The notes under the pieces: generated by a model
The model's database searches: none
Told to the model about the DNA's origin: nothing
The model's input: the letters and a program-made list of their open reading frames with translations, nothing else
Translations under genes and position numbers: made by a program
Part shown: in pieces, positions 8,368 to 17,112 of the stretch
How the letters are laid out: the number at the start of each line of letters is the position of its first letter
Position numbering within the stretch: position 1 is the first letter of the stretch
Assembly (NCBI GenBank): GCA_028709585.1
Contig: JAQVWS010000005.1
Coordinates: 1-36,454 of the forward strand
Length of the DNA stretch: 36,454 bases
Direction of reading: 5' to 3'
Origin: Syntrophomonas sp.
Lineage (GTDB): Bacteria > Bacillota > Syntrophomonadia > Syntrophomonadales > Syntrophomonadaceae

Positions 8368-9702
8368 TTAATCACATGAATCAGGTACAGGTTCTACAAG
8401 CAAAATAAGTCCCGTTTTTCCAATTATTCGCACGCTGGATCCCTGGGCAATTTCCTGTTCATCACCAGATTGCGCCTGCCATATTTCGCCCTGTATCCGC
8501 ACCAGGCCATGGGGGTTCAAGTCTTTTATCACCAATCCCATCTGACCGTTAAATAGCAACTCCCCATGACTTGTCCGCAGATGTCGCAGTCGCCAAATTC
8601 CTTTTAGCATTACGACCAGCAAACCTGCCCCTATTACTCCTATTCCAATTGCCATTGAGCGAAAGTCATACCACCAGCTTATGGGCAGAAGAGGTTCTGT
8701 GGGCAAAAAGAGAATACCCAATACGATACTCGCAATCCCCCCCACTCCCAGGATTCCTAAAGCCGGGGTAAAGGCCTCGGCTGCCAGAAGGAGCACGCCT
8801 AATAGGATCAGCAAACCGGCAGCAAAATTTACCTCAAAGAGACCCATTCCGTAAAATCCCAGGATTAGACAGATTGAGCCCAGAATTTCCGGCACATAAA
8901 TCCCAGGTACGGAGATAGCAATAATGATCCCATAAACACCGATCATCACCAATAGCATAGCCAGCATTGGATTACTGATTATATGCACCAAACGTTCGCT
9001 GATATTCATGGGCAAGTATTCTACCTGGGCTCCGGCAGTTTTGAGAGTCCGTTGGCCATCTGCGGTTTGTACCTGCCTGCCTTCTAATTTTTGCAGTAAC
9101 TCTTCCATATCTTCGGCCTCAAGATCGACTATCCCTTGGGATTGAGCATCCTTATTATTAAGACTGAGGTTCTCTGTAACAAATCGCTCTGCCAGCTCGG
9201 AAGGGCGTCCTCGTAAAGCAGCTAGACTCTTCATGTGTTCTGCCATAAAATTAATAGTCTTTTGATCGGCGGCATTGGTTTCACCGGTACCGCTTACTTT
9301 GACTGGCATTGCAGCCCCACAGGTAGTGCCTGGTGACATGGCGGACAAATTGCCGCTTAAGAGGATGTATGTCCCTGCTGATGCAGCAATAGCGCCCCGC
9401 GGTGTAATGAAAGTTATTACTGGTACCCTGGCGGCTGATACTGCTTCAACAATATCCAGAGTAGAAGAAGCCAGTCCTCCAGGTGTATTAAGGATAATCA
9501 CAACCGCTTCTGCCTGGCTCTGTTCGGCCGTTTTTATCAAGCGCGAAATATGGGCAGCCGTCCCAGCCGTAACTGTACCATCAACCTGAATACTAAATAT
9601 CAAAGGTTGCGCAGTTGCAGTCGCAGTAATTGTGCCAACCAAAAAACCGATAATTATAAATAATAAGATGAACCATCTCACACGCTTGTGCAATGCTATC
9701 AC
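8368..9702 (-). CDS. NfeD family membrane-bound serine protease (full-length, ClpP-like domain)
   Basis: ILNTPGGLASSTLDIVEAV, GAIAASAGTYILLSGNLSAMSPGTTCGAAMPV; C-terminal OB domain. Start could be GTG 9702 or TTG 9693 (GGTGAT just upstream). Confidence 0.92.
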   Translation of the reverse strand: MIALHKRVRWFILLFIIIGFLVGTITATATAQPLIFSIQVDGTVTAGTAAHISRLIKTAEQSQAEAVVIILNTPGGLASSTLDIVEAVSAARVPVITFITPRGAIAASAGTYILLSGNLSAMSPGTTCGAAMPVKVSGTGETNAADQKTINFMAEHMKSLAALRGRPSELAERFVTENLSLNNKDAQSQGIVDLEAEDMEELLQKLEGRQVQTADGQRTLKTAGAQVEYLPMNISERLVHIISNPMLAMLLVMIGVYGIIIAISVPGIYVPEILGSICLILGFYGMGLFEVNFAAGLLILLGVLLLAAEAFTPALGILGVGGIASIVLGILFLPTEPLLPISWWYDFRSMAIGIGVIGAGLLVVMLKGIWRLRHLRTSHGELLFNGQMGLVIKDLNPHGLVRIQGEIWQAQSGDEQEIAQGSSVRIIGKTGLILLVEPVPDSCD

Positions 9703-9750
9703 CGCCGTTCGCTATCTATGTTAATATTTGTCGGTTCTTTTACAGGAGCC

Positions 9751-9778
9751 GGATTCTAAGCTTTGCTCAGAATGAAAG
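9751..9778 (+). repeat. Dispersed repeat copy A (GGATTCTAAGCTTTGCTCAGAATGAAAG)
   Basis: 22/28 identical by eye to 30724-30751. Confidence 0.55.
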
Positions 9779-9828
9779 ATCAGGAGTTTTTATGGTAATT
9801 TTAAAATTAAGTAAACCCATCATTTTTT

Positions 9829-10335
9829 TTACCTGTCTTCCGAGGGCTTCTTTTCTGAGTACACATCCGCTTTATTTATGGTCTCGCTATAATTGTTATA
9901 GCCAAACCCGGCCACATCAAATCCCATATTATATGCTATGCCGGGTCTTATTACATCCTCTTCAGCAGGACGGCGAAAATGGTTTACTTGACTGCGTGCG
10001 CACTCAGCACAAAAGCTGGTATTGGGCAAGCGCTGCAAACGAGCCGGTTCAATCTGTTGCCCGCATTTGTCACATATTCCATAAGTGCCCTTTTGAAAAT
10101 GTAATAAGGCATCATCAATCTTCTTCATTTCAAATTCAAGCACCTCAAGAAGACCGGTTTCCTTCTCCCGTTCAAAGGTATCGCTGGCCAGATCGCCGGG
10201 ATGCTGATCATAAGCAGACAGTTCATCGGTGCTTTCGGACAACGGGGTTTGAAGGATTTCCCGTTTGCGGTTTATTTGCTGTTTAATATCTTTTTTTTGG
10301 GATAATAACGCCCGGTAATAATCCTGCTGGTTCAT
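9829..10335 (-). CDS. TraR/DksA-type zinc-finger protein, YteA-like
   Basis: GTYGICDKCGQQIEPARLQRLPNTSFCAECA zinc finger; DTFEREKETGLLEVLE. Start set at MNQQDYYRALL (10335), not the longer ORF at 10527. Confidence 0.88.
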   Translation of the reverse strand: MNQQDYYRALLSQKKDIKQQINRKREILQTPLSESTDELSAYDQHPGDLASDTFEREKETGLLEVLEFEMKKIDDALLHFQKGTYGICDKCGQQIEPARLQRLPNTSFCAECARSQVNHFRRPAEEDVIRPGIAYNMGFDVAGFGYNNYSETINKADVYSEKKPSEDR

Positions 10336-10618
10336 AAGATGATTCCCACTTTCTTTCCTTAAGCCTGAACAATCAACTGCATTTTCCGGGGACGCAGCTT
10401 TATGAATAAACACTGCTCCTTGCAGAGAAGGACGAAGCAGGGTTTGGCTTTCAGGAATTAATATGCTTATAGCTATTATCCCAGGATTGAGTGTTTTAAT
10501 ACTATTCAGGTCTAAACCAATAACCAATACGGAATGAACCCAAGAAATGACAAAAGGTGTGCATAGTGCTGATAAATAATGATGGAAGGGTGTAGCCGGG
10601 CAGCATTTTTTTATTTAT

Positions 10619-11368
10619 TTATCTCCAGGAGCAAGTATATTTTTCTAATATATCTATGGCAATAAAAATACAAAAACCCATAAAACTAAGTACAACAATA
10701 CCGGCGTACATATCGAGATAGTTGACCCGCATCCAGGAATCCATGATGAAATATCCCATACCATATTCAGTACCGAAAGTTTCAGTAAAAAAAAGTATGG
10801 ATACAGCTGTACCCAGGGCCAGTCTGATTGCGGTCAGAATCTCAGAAAGGGAGGCCGGGAATATTATTTCGGTGAACATTTGCAGCTTACTGGCTCCCAG
10901 TGATTGAAGAGAGCGAAAGGTTTCAGCAGGAATAGATTTCACAGCATCTCTGGATGTAATTACGATCTGAAAAATTATTATTAGTACAATCATTATAAGC
11001 TTCGATACCTCGCCCAGACCGAATAAGAGCATTATTATAGGGAGAAGGGCAAGCTTAGGTACCGGATAGGTAAAATACACCAAGGGGGACAGGAGTTTAT
11101 CAGCTTTTTCAAAATATCCCATTAAGAAGCCCAGGGGAACTCCAAGGAGTATAGATATAGCAATGCCACCCAGGATCCGGCTTAAGCTGTGCAGGACATG
11201 GATTTCCATTTTGCCCTGATATATTTCGGCAATATTTATAAATACAGCCAATGGTGACGGAATAATCGGGATATTTAGTATTAAGGATGCTGCCTGCCAG
11301 ACAATTATTACTAAAGCCAGACTATAGAGAGCACCTTGCCATTTACCGTTAGCGAGCACTTTTATCAT
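10619..11368 (-). CDS. ABC transporter permease (SsuC/TauC-like)
   Basis: BPD-type permease: GVPLGFLMGYFEKADKLLSPLVYFTYPVPKLALLPIIMLLFGLGEVSK. Confidence 0.92.
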   Translation of the reverse strand: MIKVLANGKWQGALYSLALVIIVWQAASLILNIPIIPSPLAVFINIAEIYQGKMEIHVLHSLSRILGGIAISILLGVPLGFLMGYFEKADKLLSPLVYFTYPVPKLALLPIIMLLFGLGEVSKLIMIVLIIIFQIVITSRDAVKSIPAETFRSLQSLGASKLQMFTEIIFPASLSEILTAIRLALGTAVSILFFTETFGTEYGMGYFIMDSWMRVNYLDMYAGIVVLSFMGFCIFIAIDILEKYTCSWR

Positions 11369-12122
11369 CCTTTACTCTATCCCGGGACAAACCCATTAGA
11401 TTCCTTAATTTTGTTGACATGGCATAGTATTCATCGCGGAATCTTAAATTATCAAGTTTGAAGCAGGGATTATCCAATACTTCCAGGATTCTGCCCGGGG
11501 AGGGGGAAAATACCACGATTTTGCTGCCCAGATACAATGCTTCATCCACGCTATGGGTAATGAAAAACGTGGTCACGCTGTTTTGTTTCCAGATATTCAA
11601 AAATAGTTCTTGCATTTCTTCGCGGGTTATAGCATCCAAAGCAGAAAAGGGCTCATCCATCAATAACAAATCCGGGTTTAATAAAAATGCCCGGGCAATA
11701 GCCACCCTCTGTTGCTGCCCCCCGCTCAATTCCTTCGGGTATCGATCCAGAAGATCATCAATACCTAACTGGTTCAAGATATAAACTTTGTATTCATCAA
11801 GTTCGGGCGGATCCTTTTTTATTTTTATCCCCAGCATGATATTTTGGTGGACAGTTTTCCAGGGCAAAAGCCCGTAATTCTGCAGTATCAGTCCAATGCG
11901 CTGGGTTTTAGGGTCGATATCCTGTCCGTCAATGGAGATAGTACCGCTAAAATCCTTAAGAATGCCTGCTAAAACATACAAAAAGGTTGATTTGCCACAG
12001 CCGGATGGTCCAATAAAAGTATAAATATCGCCGGTAGCAATTGTAATGTTTAACCTGTCAAGTACTAGAGTAGCTTCATTTTTCCCCGGGTATTTTACGG
12101 TTAGATCTTTGATTTCTATCAC
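11349..12122 (-). CDS. ABC transporter ATPase (SsuB/TauB-like)
   Basis: Walker A GPSGCGKST, signature LSGGQQQRVAIARAF, Walker B LLLMDEPFSALD. Confidence 0.96.
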   Translation of the reverse strand: MIEIKDLTVKYPGKNEATLVLDRLNITIATGDIYTFIGPSGCGKSTFLYVLAGILKDFSGTISIDGQDIDPKTQRIGLILQNYGLLPWKTVHQNIMLGIKIKKDPPELDEYKVYILNQLGIDDLLDRYPKELSGGQQQRVAIARAFLLNPDLLLMDEPFSALDAITREEMQELFLNIWKQNSVTTFFITHSVDEALYLGSKIVVFSPSPGRILEVLDNPCFKLDNLRFRDEYYAMSTKLRNLMGLSRDRVKDDKSAR

Positions 12123-12129
12123 TAAATCA

Positions 12130-13071
12130 TTACCTCAAAAATTTATCGTCAACCAATGCTTTATATTCATAGTTCCCTTTAATAAGATCTTTTGCTTTCA
12201 TCCACTGCACCACGTCAACAAATATTTTTTCACTAGGCAGTTCCGCTTGGGTGTATCTGGGAAGTTTAAGGGTGTCTTTAACTTCCGCCGGAAAGCTTTG
12301 CGATTTAATAATAAAATCGATATCACTGGCAGTGGGTTCGTTTTGCAAATAGGCTACAGCATCATTATAGGCTCTGAAGACAGCTTTTATAAGCTCCGGG
12401 CTTTCCTGCAGGCTTTGCGAGGTAAAGGCTATAGCGCCGGCTTTATTGCCAAGCAGGTCAGTGCTGCTTAATACTTTGGCTCCATTATTTACAGCCAGTC
12501 CTGCTAAAGGATCAGGGAGGATGGCAGCATCGATCTTAGCACCCTGGAGCATCTCCAGACGGGTCGGTAAAGGAGGGATAGCCACCTTTTTTATTTCCGC
12601 GGGTTTTATTTGGGCTGATTCCAGCATTTTATCAACGGTATACTCCATTATGGTATTAGTCGACAAACCAATGGTTTTCCCTTTTATTCCTTCGATTGAA
12701 TCAATACCCGAGTTTTTACCCGCCATTAATTCAATATTACCATCGTTTTTTGATACTATCCTCAGGTTTATTCCGCCCTCATTGGCAAAAACCACGGCTA
12801 AAACATCGGTTATAACTCCATCTAGTCTTCCGCTTTGGAGGGCACTGTCTCTATCCTTGGCACTATTGAAATGTTCAATTTTTACCTGAACGCCTTGATT
12901 TTTGAAATAACCATTTTTATCAGCGATAATAAAAGGGATTGACTCAACATCAGGCATAACCCCAATGACTATAGTCTTTGCGGGTGAGGATTGGGGGGGG
13001 GCGTCTTTAGTGCAGCCAGTAAAGGCCAACCCGGCAATGGCAATAAGAAAACAAATCAAGACCTTTTTCAT
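12130..13071 (-). CDS. NMT1/THI5-like ABC transporter substrate-binding lipoprotein
   Basis: Lipobox AFTGC; TIVIGVMPDVESIPFIIADKNGYFKNQGVQVKIEHF. Confidence 0.9.
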   Translation of the reverse strand: MKKVLICFLIAIAGLAFTGCTKDAPPQSSPAKTIVIGVMPDVESIPFIIADKNGYFKNQGVQVKIEHFNSAKDRDSALQSGRLDGVITDVLAVVFANEGGINLRIVSKNDGNIELMAGKNSGIDSIEGIKGKTIGLSTNTIMEYTVDKMLESAQIKPAEIKKVAIPPLPTRLEMLQGAKIDAAILPDPLAGLAVNNGAKVLSSTDLLGNKAGAIAFTSQSLQESPELIKAVFRAYNDAVAYLQNEPTASDIDFIIKSQSFPAEVKDTLKLPRYTQAELPSEKIFVDVVQWMKAKDLIKGNYEYKALVDDKFLR

Positions 13072-13186
13072 TTATATATTCATTCCTTTCATGACTATAG
13101 CATCCAGACATGATATGCAAATAATTTTAATACATAAAACTCTCTAAAACCAGATAATTTCAGAATATGTGTTAATTATGAAAAAC

Positions 13187-13214
13187 AGGGCCTCATTTAA
13201 TGCAATGAGACCCT
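13187..13214 (-). terminator. Rho-independent terminator (minus strand)
   Basis: Minus: AGGGTCTCAT-tgcattaa-ATGAGGCCCT-GTTTTT, downstream of the 13236-14690 gene. Confidence 0.75.
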
Positions 13215-13235
13215 CAATTGAAGCTTAAGTAGTTC

Positions 13236-14690
13236 TTATTTTTTTATTGTTACCGTGCGGGTGGGATCATCCCAGTTTACCTGGTAGCCCAATCCTTCAA
13301 AAGAGCGGCTGCTTACCAAGGTTTGGTTATCAACAATTATTCCATCCATAATAATACGTTTACCGTTTTGTTCAATATAGGCCTTACCTGTTGCCTTATC
13401 CCAGACAACGTTTTCACCTAAAGACTCTGCCACCAGACGCAGGGGCACATAGGTTTTATTATCAGCTATAACAACGTTCATTACGCTGCTGCTGCCGGTG
13501 AATCCTTTCTGCAGGTGATAATAGCCGTCATCTATTTCTACCCTGATTGAGACCGGAAAACGTTTCTCTAAATCCTTAAAAGCGGTAATTGGGCCTGCTG
13601 GTAAATCAACTGATATGGATTTTTGGGCCTGCAAGGTTTGGTCAATATTAAGTTTCACATCTATTGCCTCGTTGGTTGGATCATCGGTAATATGAATACG
13701 CATCATATTTGTCATAACATATGTTGACAGGTCTTTTTTTTCAATTGTAGAGGTAATTACCGAATCGTTACCCATCTTAACCAGATCTTTCTGGGCATTG
13801 GTAGCCATTTCGTCAATGGTATCCAGATAAACTTCACGGTTTTGTTTAACATCCAGAACCATCATATCAACCATGGACAAAGACTCATTTTTTATTTCTT
13901 CAGAAAAACCAAGCGTGGCTAAATCATCATGGCTTAGACTGTTTAAAAAGGATTTAAGTACGGAAGCAACCTTATCTATGTTGTTAATAGTATATACAGC
14001 AGCAGGTTTCAGAATTTCTACTGCATCAGACCAGGGTAGTGTCATAGTGTATTTGTTGTTATCTTTGCTGATTAAATTACTGTCATATTTGTCATAAGCC
14101 TTATTAGTCAGATCATCAAGAAGGCTTCGCCAGATCATTTGTTGCTGCCACGATTGCTGCAGGAAATTTGTAGACTGATAAGTGTCGCTGACAGGAGGAA
14201 ACAGGTTGGCAAAATCTTGACTGGTCATGCTGACATATTGTATATTTGCGAAACGTCGGTCAAGCTCCTGATTTGTTTCGGTATCGCCGAATTTTTTCAT
14301 ATAATTGATGATATCATCAATCTTAAGGTAGAGAACGTCATCCTTATATATCAGGGATGATAGAGCAGTTTTTTCTCCGGTAATCTTGTTTACCACAGAA
14401 AAATCGTATTGTAGTATACCCTGATTCACGTCAACATTACCCCAGTAAACTACCTTTTGCTGGTTCATGGCTTTTACTAGCATTTGTTCAGTTGCGGTCT
14501 CTTCTTTTGCCAGGATAGCAGGTAATTTGAGCAGATCAATATCAATACTGCCGCTCTCTGCATAAATCGTTTGTTCACCAGCCTCCATAGTGAGATTGTA
14601 GAACTCTTTTTCGGTAGGACTACATCCGGTTAAAGTCCCAATTGCAAAAATAAGAATCAAAAACAAAGATGCCCACTTTTTCTTATACAT
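13236..14690 (-). CDS. Lipoprotein with C-terminal copper-amine-oxidase-N (stalk) domain
   Basis: Lipobox GTLTGC; C-terminal NKTYVPLRLVAESLGENVVWDKATGKAYIEQNGKRIIM. Confidence 0.88.
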   Translation of the reverse strand: MYKKKWASLFLILIFAIGTLTGCSPTEKEFYNLTMEAGEQTIYAESGSIDIDLLKLPAILAKEETATEQMLVKAMNQQKVVYWGNVDVNQGILQYDFSVVNKITGEKTALSSLIYKDDVLYLKIDDIINYMKKFGDTETNQELDRRFANIQYVSMTSQDFANLFPPVSDTYQSTNFLQQSWQQQMIWRSLLDDLTNKAYDKYDSNLISKDNNKYTMTLPWSDAVEILKPAAVYTINNIDKVASVLKSFLNSLSHDDLATLGFSEEIKNESLSMVDMMVLDVKQNREVYLDTIDEMATNAQKDLVKMGNDSVITSTIEKKDLSTYVMTNMMRIHITDDPTNEAIDVKLNIDQTLQAQKSISVDLPAGPITAFKDLEKRFPVSIRVEIDDGYYHLQKGFTGSSSVMNVVIADNKTYVPLRLVAESLGENVVWDKATGKAYIEQNGKRIIMDGIIVDNQTLVSSRSFEGLGYQVNWDDPTRTVTIKK

Positions 14691-14740
14691 GGTATAACTG
14701 CCTCCTTTTTATATTAATAATATTAATCGTTTAGGTATAA

Positions 14741-15937
14741 TTATTCCAGTTGTTGGCTGACCCAGTGAACTACTTGGGGGGAGAAAAGCAGTTCCATGTG
14801 GTTCACTTGCAGGGTGGTTTTGACTGATAGTTTGGCCCCTTTAGACAACATGGCATCAGTGTTGAAAACACTGTCAACAAATACCAGACCATCACTGGAA
14901 CCGGCGCTTTCTCCAGGTATTAAGCCAAACATATGATTATCTCCAGCCAATACGGATATCTCTATTTCCGGTTCAATTGCTTTCTTTTCCAGCTTGGCAA
15001 TTAAATCTCCACCATCGGCAATGGCGATTTCAATTCCTCGTGAATGACTAACAAATCCTGAACCTCCATAATAGGTGGTCCACCAATCAGGTTGAGTAAT
15101 ATCCAGAGGGTATTGATCGTCCCAACGATGAAGCATCTGGCTTTGGCCGGGGAAAGTTCCGTCAGCATAGATAGCCCGGTCAGCTGTGTCAATCATTATA
15201 TTCAGGCAGTTCATTTTATCCCAGGCGATTACGCCATTACTTTCGGATAAATAGATTGGGTAAGATAGGGCGGGATTGCGGAAGGCAAAATCAACTCCCA
15301 GATTGGGAGTGCCCAGCATAATGTATTTGCGAACATCACCTCGGTAGGGGGTAGTACTCATATTGGAAATATAGATTCGAGTTGCCACTCCGCCTTTACT
15401 ATGGGCAACAATATCGACTTTTTGAACTTTGCACAGGTTTTTCACCCTTAAGATGGCATCAGCCAACTGTTCGGCCTGAATAAAGTTATCTCCATGAGAA
15501 TGGGAAAAAGTCAGGGCAAATACTCTATAACCAAGGGATACCAATTGTTGCTGTATCCCTTCAAAACCCAGGTTATAAAGATTGGTAAATGAGGTGGCAT
15601 CCAGACCTGCTCCATGGATCAATATAACCGGATTTTGGTTGGGATTGCTTTTCCAACCGGGAGCAAAGTGGAGGAGGTATTTATCTGCCCCAGGCCTGGA
15701 AGTGCCAAAAGCGTTAATAGTATCTTGATCCAGTTGTTCATTTGCTGAGCAAAAAGTCTCTGTTAAATCCTTAAGATTTTCAACTGAGCAGGTTATTATT
15801 TTATCCCAGTATTTTGAACTATTATTTATTTGGACATGGGGATTAATAAACAAGCTTTTAATTAGATCATCATGTATTAACATAGTTACCAATCTTTCTA
15901 TCAATATCACGGGATATGATTGCATAAAAGCAATCAC
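14741..15937 (-). CDS. Alpha/beta hydrolase, lipase-like
   Basis: PVILIHGAGLDATSF; VDIVAHSKGGVATRIYI nucleophile elbow (AHSKG). Start codon uncertain. Confidence 0.85.
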   Translation of the reverse strand: MIAFMQSYPVILIERLVTMLIHDDLIKSLFINPHVQINNSSKYWDKIITCSVENLKDLTETFCSANEQLDQDTINAFGTSRPGADKYLLHFAPGWKSNPNQNPVILIHGAGLDATSFTNLYNLGFEGIQQQLVSLGYRVFALTFSHSHGDNFIQAEQLADAILRVKNLCKVQKVDIVAHSKGGVATRIYISNMSTTPYRGDVRKYIMLGTPNLGVDFAFRNPALSYPIYLSESNGVIAWDKMNCLNIMIDTADRAIYADGTFPGQSQMLHRWDDQYPLDITQPDWWTTYYGGSGFVSHSRGIEIAIADGGDLIAKLEKKAIEPEIEISVLAGDNHMFGLIPGESAGSSDGLVFVDSVFNTDAMLSKGAKLSVKTTLQVNHMELLFSPQVVHWVSQQLE

Positions 15938-16084
15938 TGTATAATTATAGCATAAACTGGCGGCGGGTGTGTGGAAACCTGGCAGATAGCCATATTTACT
16001 GCAACGGTTTAAATAAGGAGCGATGGAAATGATTAACCTTTGCCAGGGGATACCGTGAAGGGTTGGGTTTTAATGATGCAAAAG

Positions 16085-16109
16085 ACTGGCCGGGAATATC
16101 CCGGCCAGT
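16085..16109 (-). terminator. Terminator hairpin
   Basis: ACTGGCCGGGA..TCCCGGCCAGT followed on minus strand by CTTTT. Confidence 0.7.
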
Positions 16110-16113
16110 TATA

Positions 16114-16306
16114 TTATTCTGGTCTGCTATAGGCAATGTTACTGCCGTTTAGGTAATCTAAGCGACTATTTAAATATCTGATATGGCTTTCAATGTCCAT
16201 AGCCATCTGTTCGAATTTTCGTTTTGCGGTTGCATCTTCAGTTGATTGAGAAGCCATCAAATATGTTCCCTTAGCACTCTGAGCAAATGCGACTGCCTTT
16301 TATCAC
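16114..16306 (-). pseudogene. DUF1657-like small protein with +1 frameshift near N-terminus
   Basis: Minus: GTG ATA AAA G|GCA GTC GCA TTT GCT ... = VIK/AVAFAQSAKGTYLMASQSTEDATAKRKFEQMAMDIESHIRYLNSRLDYLNGSNIAYSRPE*. GAGGTG RBS upstream of the GTG; absent from ORF track. Confidence 0.55.
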
Positions 16307-16348
16307 TTTTTACACCTCAGCATATAATTAATTATCTATTGGCTAATA

Positions 16349-16687
16349 CTAACGAAGTTCCGTGGGAACAAATGCATCAATTAAACCAATAGCAAACGCT
16401 GCCAAAAGACTTCCGATAAGAGTAACGCTAAGATAACTGGGGATAGCAAACTGAGCAAGATAAATAACAACAGCGGCAATGGCAAAGCCAACCAAACCGC
16501 GACTGCGTGGTGAAACCTTATCTCCAAGCAATCTTTCGATCAAATAGCCCATTATCGCAATTACTAGAGCAGCAACCAAGGCTCCCCAAAAACCTGAAAC
16601 TTCGATGCCGGGCAGAATATAGCCAATTACCATGAGGACCACGGCAGAAACAGCAAAACGTATAGCAGCCTGTATCATATTGATCAC
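16349..16687 (-). CDS. Phage-holin-superfamily-IV-like 4-TM membrane protein (YvlD-like)
   Basis: FAVSAVVLMVIGYILPGIEVSGFWGALVAALVIAIMGYLIERLLG; AGGAGGTGATCAAT RBS. Confidence 0.82.
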   Translation of the reverse strand: MINMIQAAIRFAVSAVVLMVIGYILPGIEVSGFWGALVAALVIAIMGYLIERLLGDKVSPRSRGLVGFAIAAVVIYLAQFAIPSYLSVTLIGSLLAAFAIGLIDAFVPTELR

Positions 16688-16724
16688 CTCCTTTTATTAA
16701 CTGATAATCGTATCTATTACTATA

Positions 16725-16811
16725 GATTCCCATAGATATAATTTATTATTCTTTTTAAATCCATAAAATAATCGGGAAAAGCATAAATTATATGTTATGT
16801 TCATGGGAATC
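16725..16811. repeat. Imperfect long inverted repeat
   Basis: GATTCCCATagaTATAATTTAT ... ATAAATTATAtgttatgttcATGGGAATC. Confidence 0.5.
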
Positions 16812-17060
16812 AGACACCAGGATGGAGAAAAATAGGAGGGCAAAAACCGAAATAATCGATCAGGTAGTATCGTTGATTAATTATTCGATGCAGCCATTAT
16901 TCTTATAACCAATGTCTGGCTATATGTGGTTAAAGGGATGCAGGAGTTATCTTTTTTATTGTTTCTCCGCTGCATGAGACTGCTGACAGGCAGTGAATAA
17001 TCACAGTACATGAAAATACCTCCTGTTTGCATCGTATTTTTATACTTACAAACACAAAAA

Positions 17061-17095
17061 CAGCTGAGCCATGAGGTATTCTCAGGGCTCAGCTG
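17061..17095 (-). terminator. Rho-independent terminator (minus strand)
   Basis: CAGCTGAGCC...GGCTCAGCTG followed on minus strand by TTTTTGTGTTT. Confidence 0.82.
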
Positions 17096-17112
17096 CTGAT
17101 GTAAAAGATATG

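Noticed and set aside
9693-10286. 197-aa plus-strand ORF
   Set aside because: Antisense to the well-supported YteA/DksA-type zinc-finger gene; no family resemblance.
13072-13235. Possible TPP riboswitch before the NMT1/THI5-like ABC operon
   Set aside because: No thi-box motif (CUGAGA...) seen; the substrate-binding protein family alone does not imply thiamine.
16271-16279. TTAGCACTC, a CIRCE half-site
   Set aside because: No N9-GAGTGCTAA partner and it lies inside the DUF1657-like coding region.
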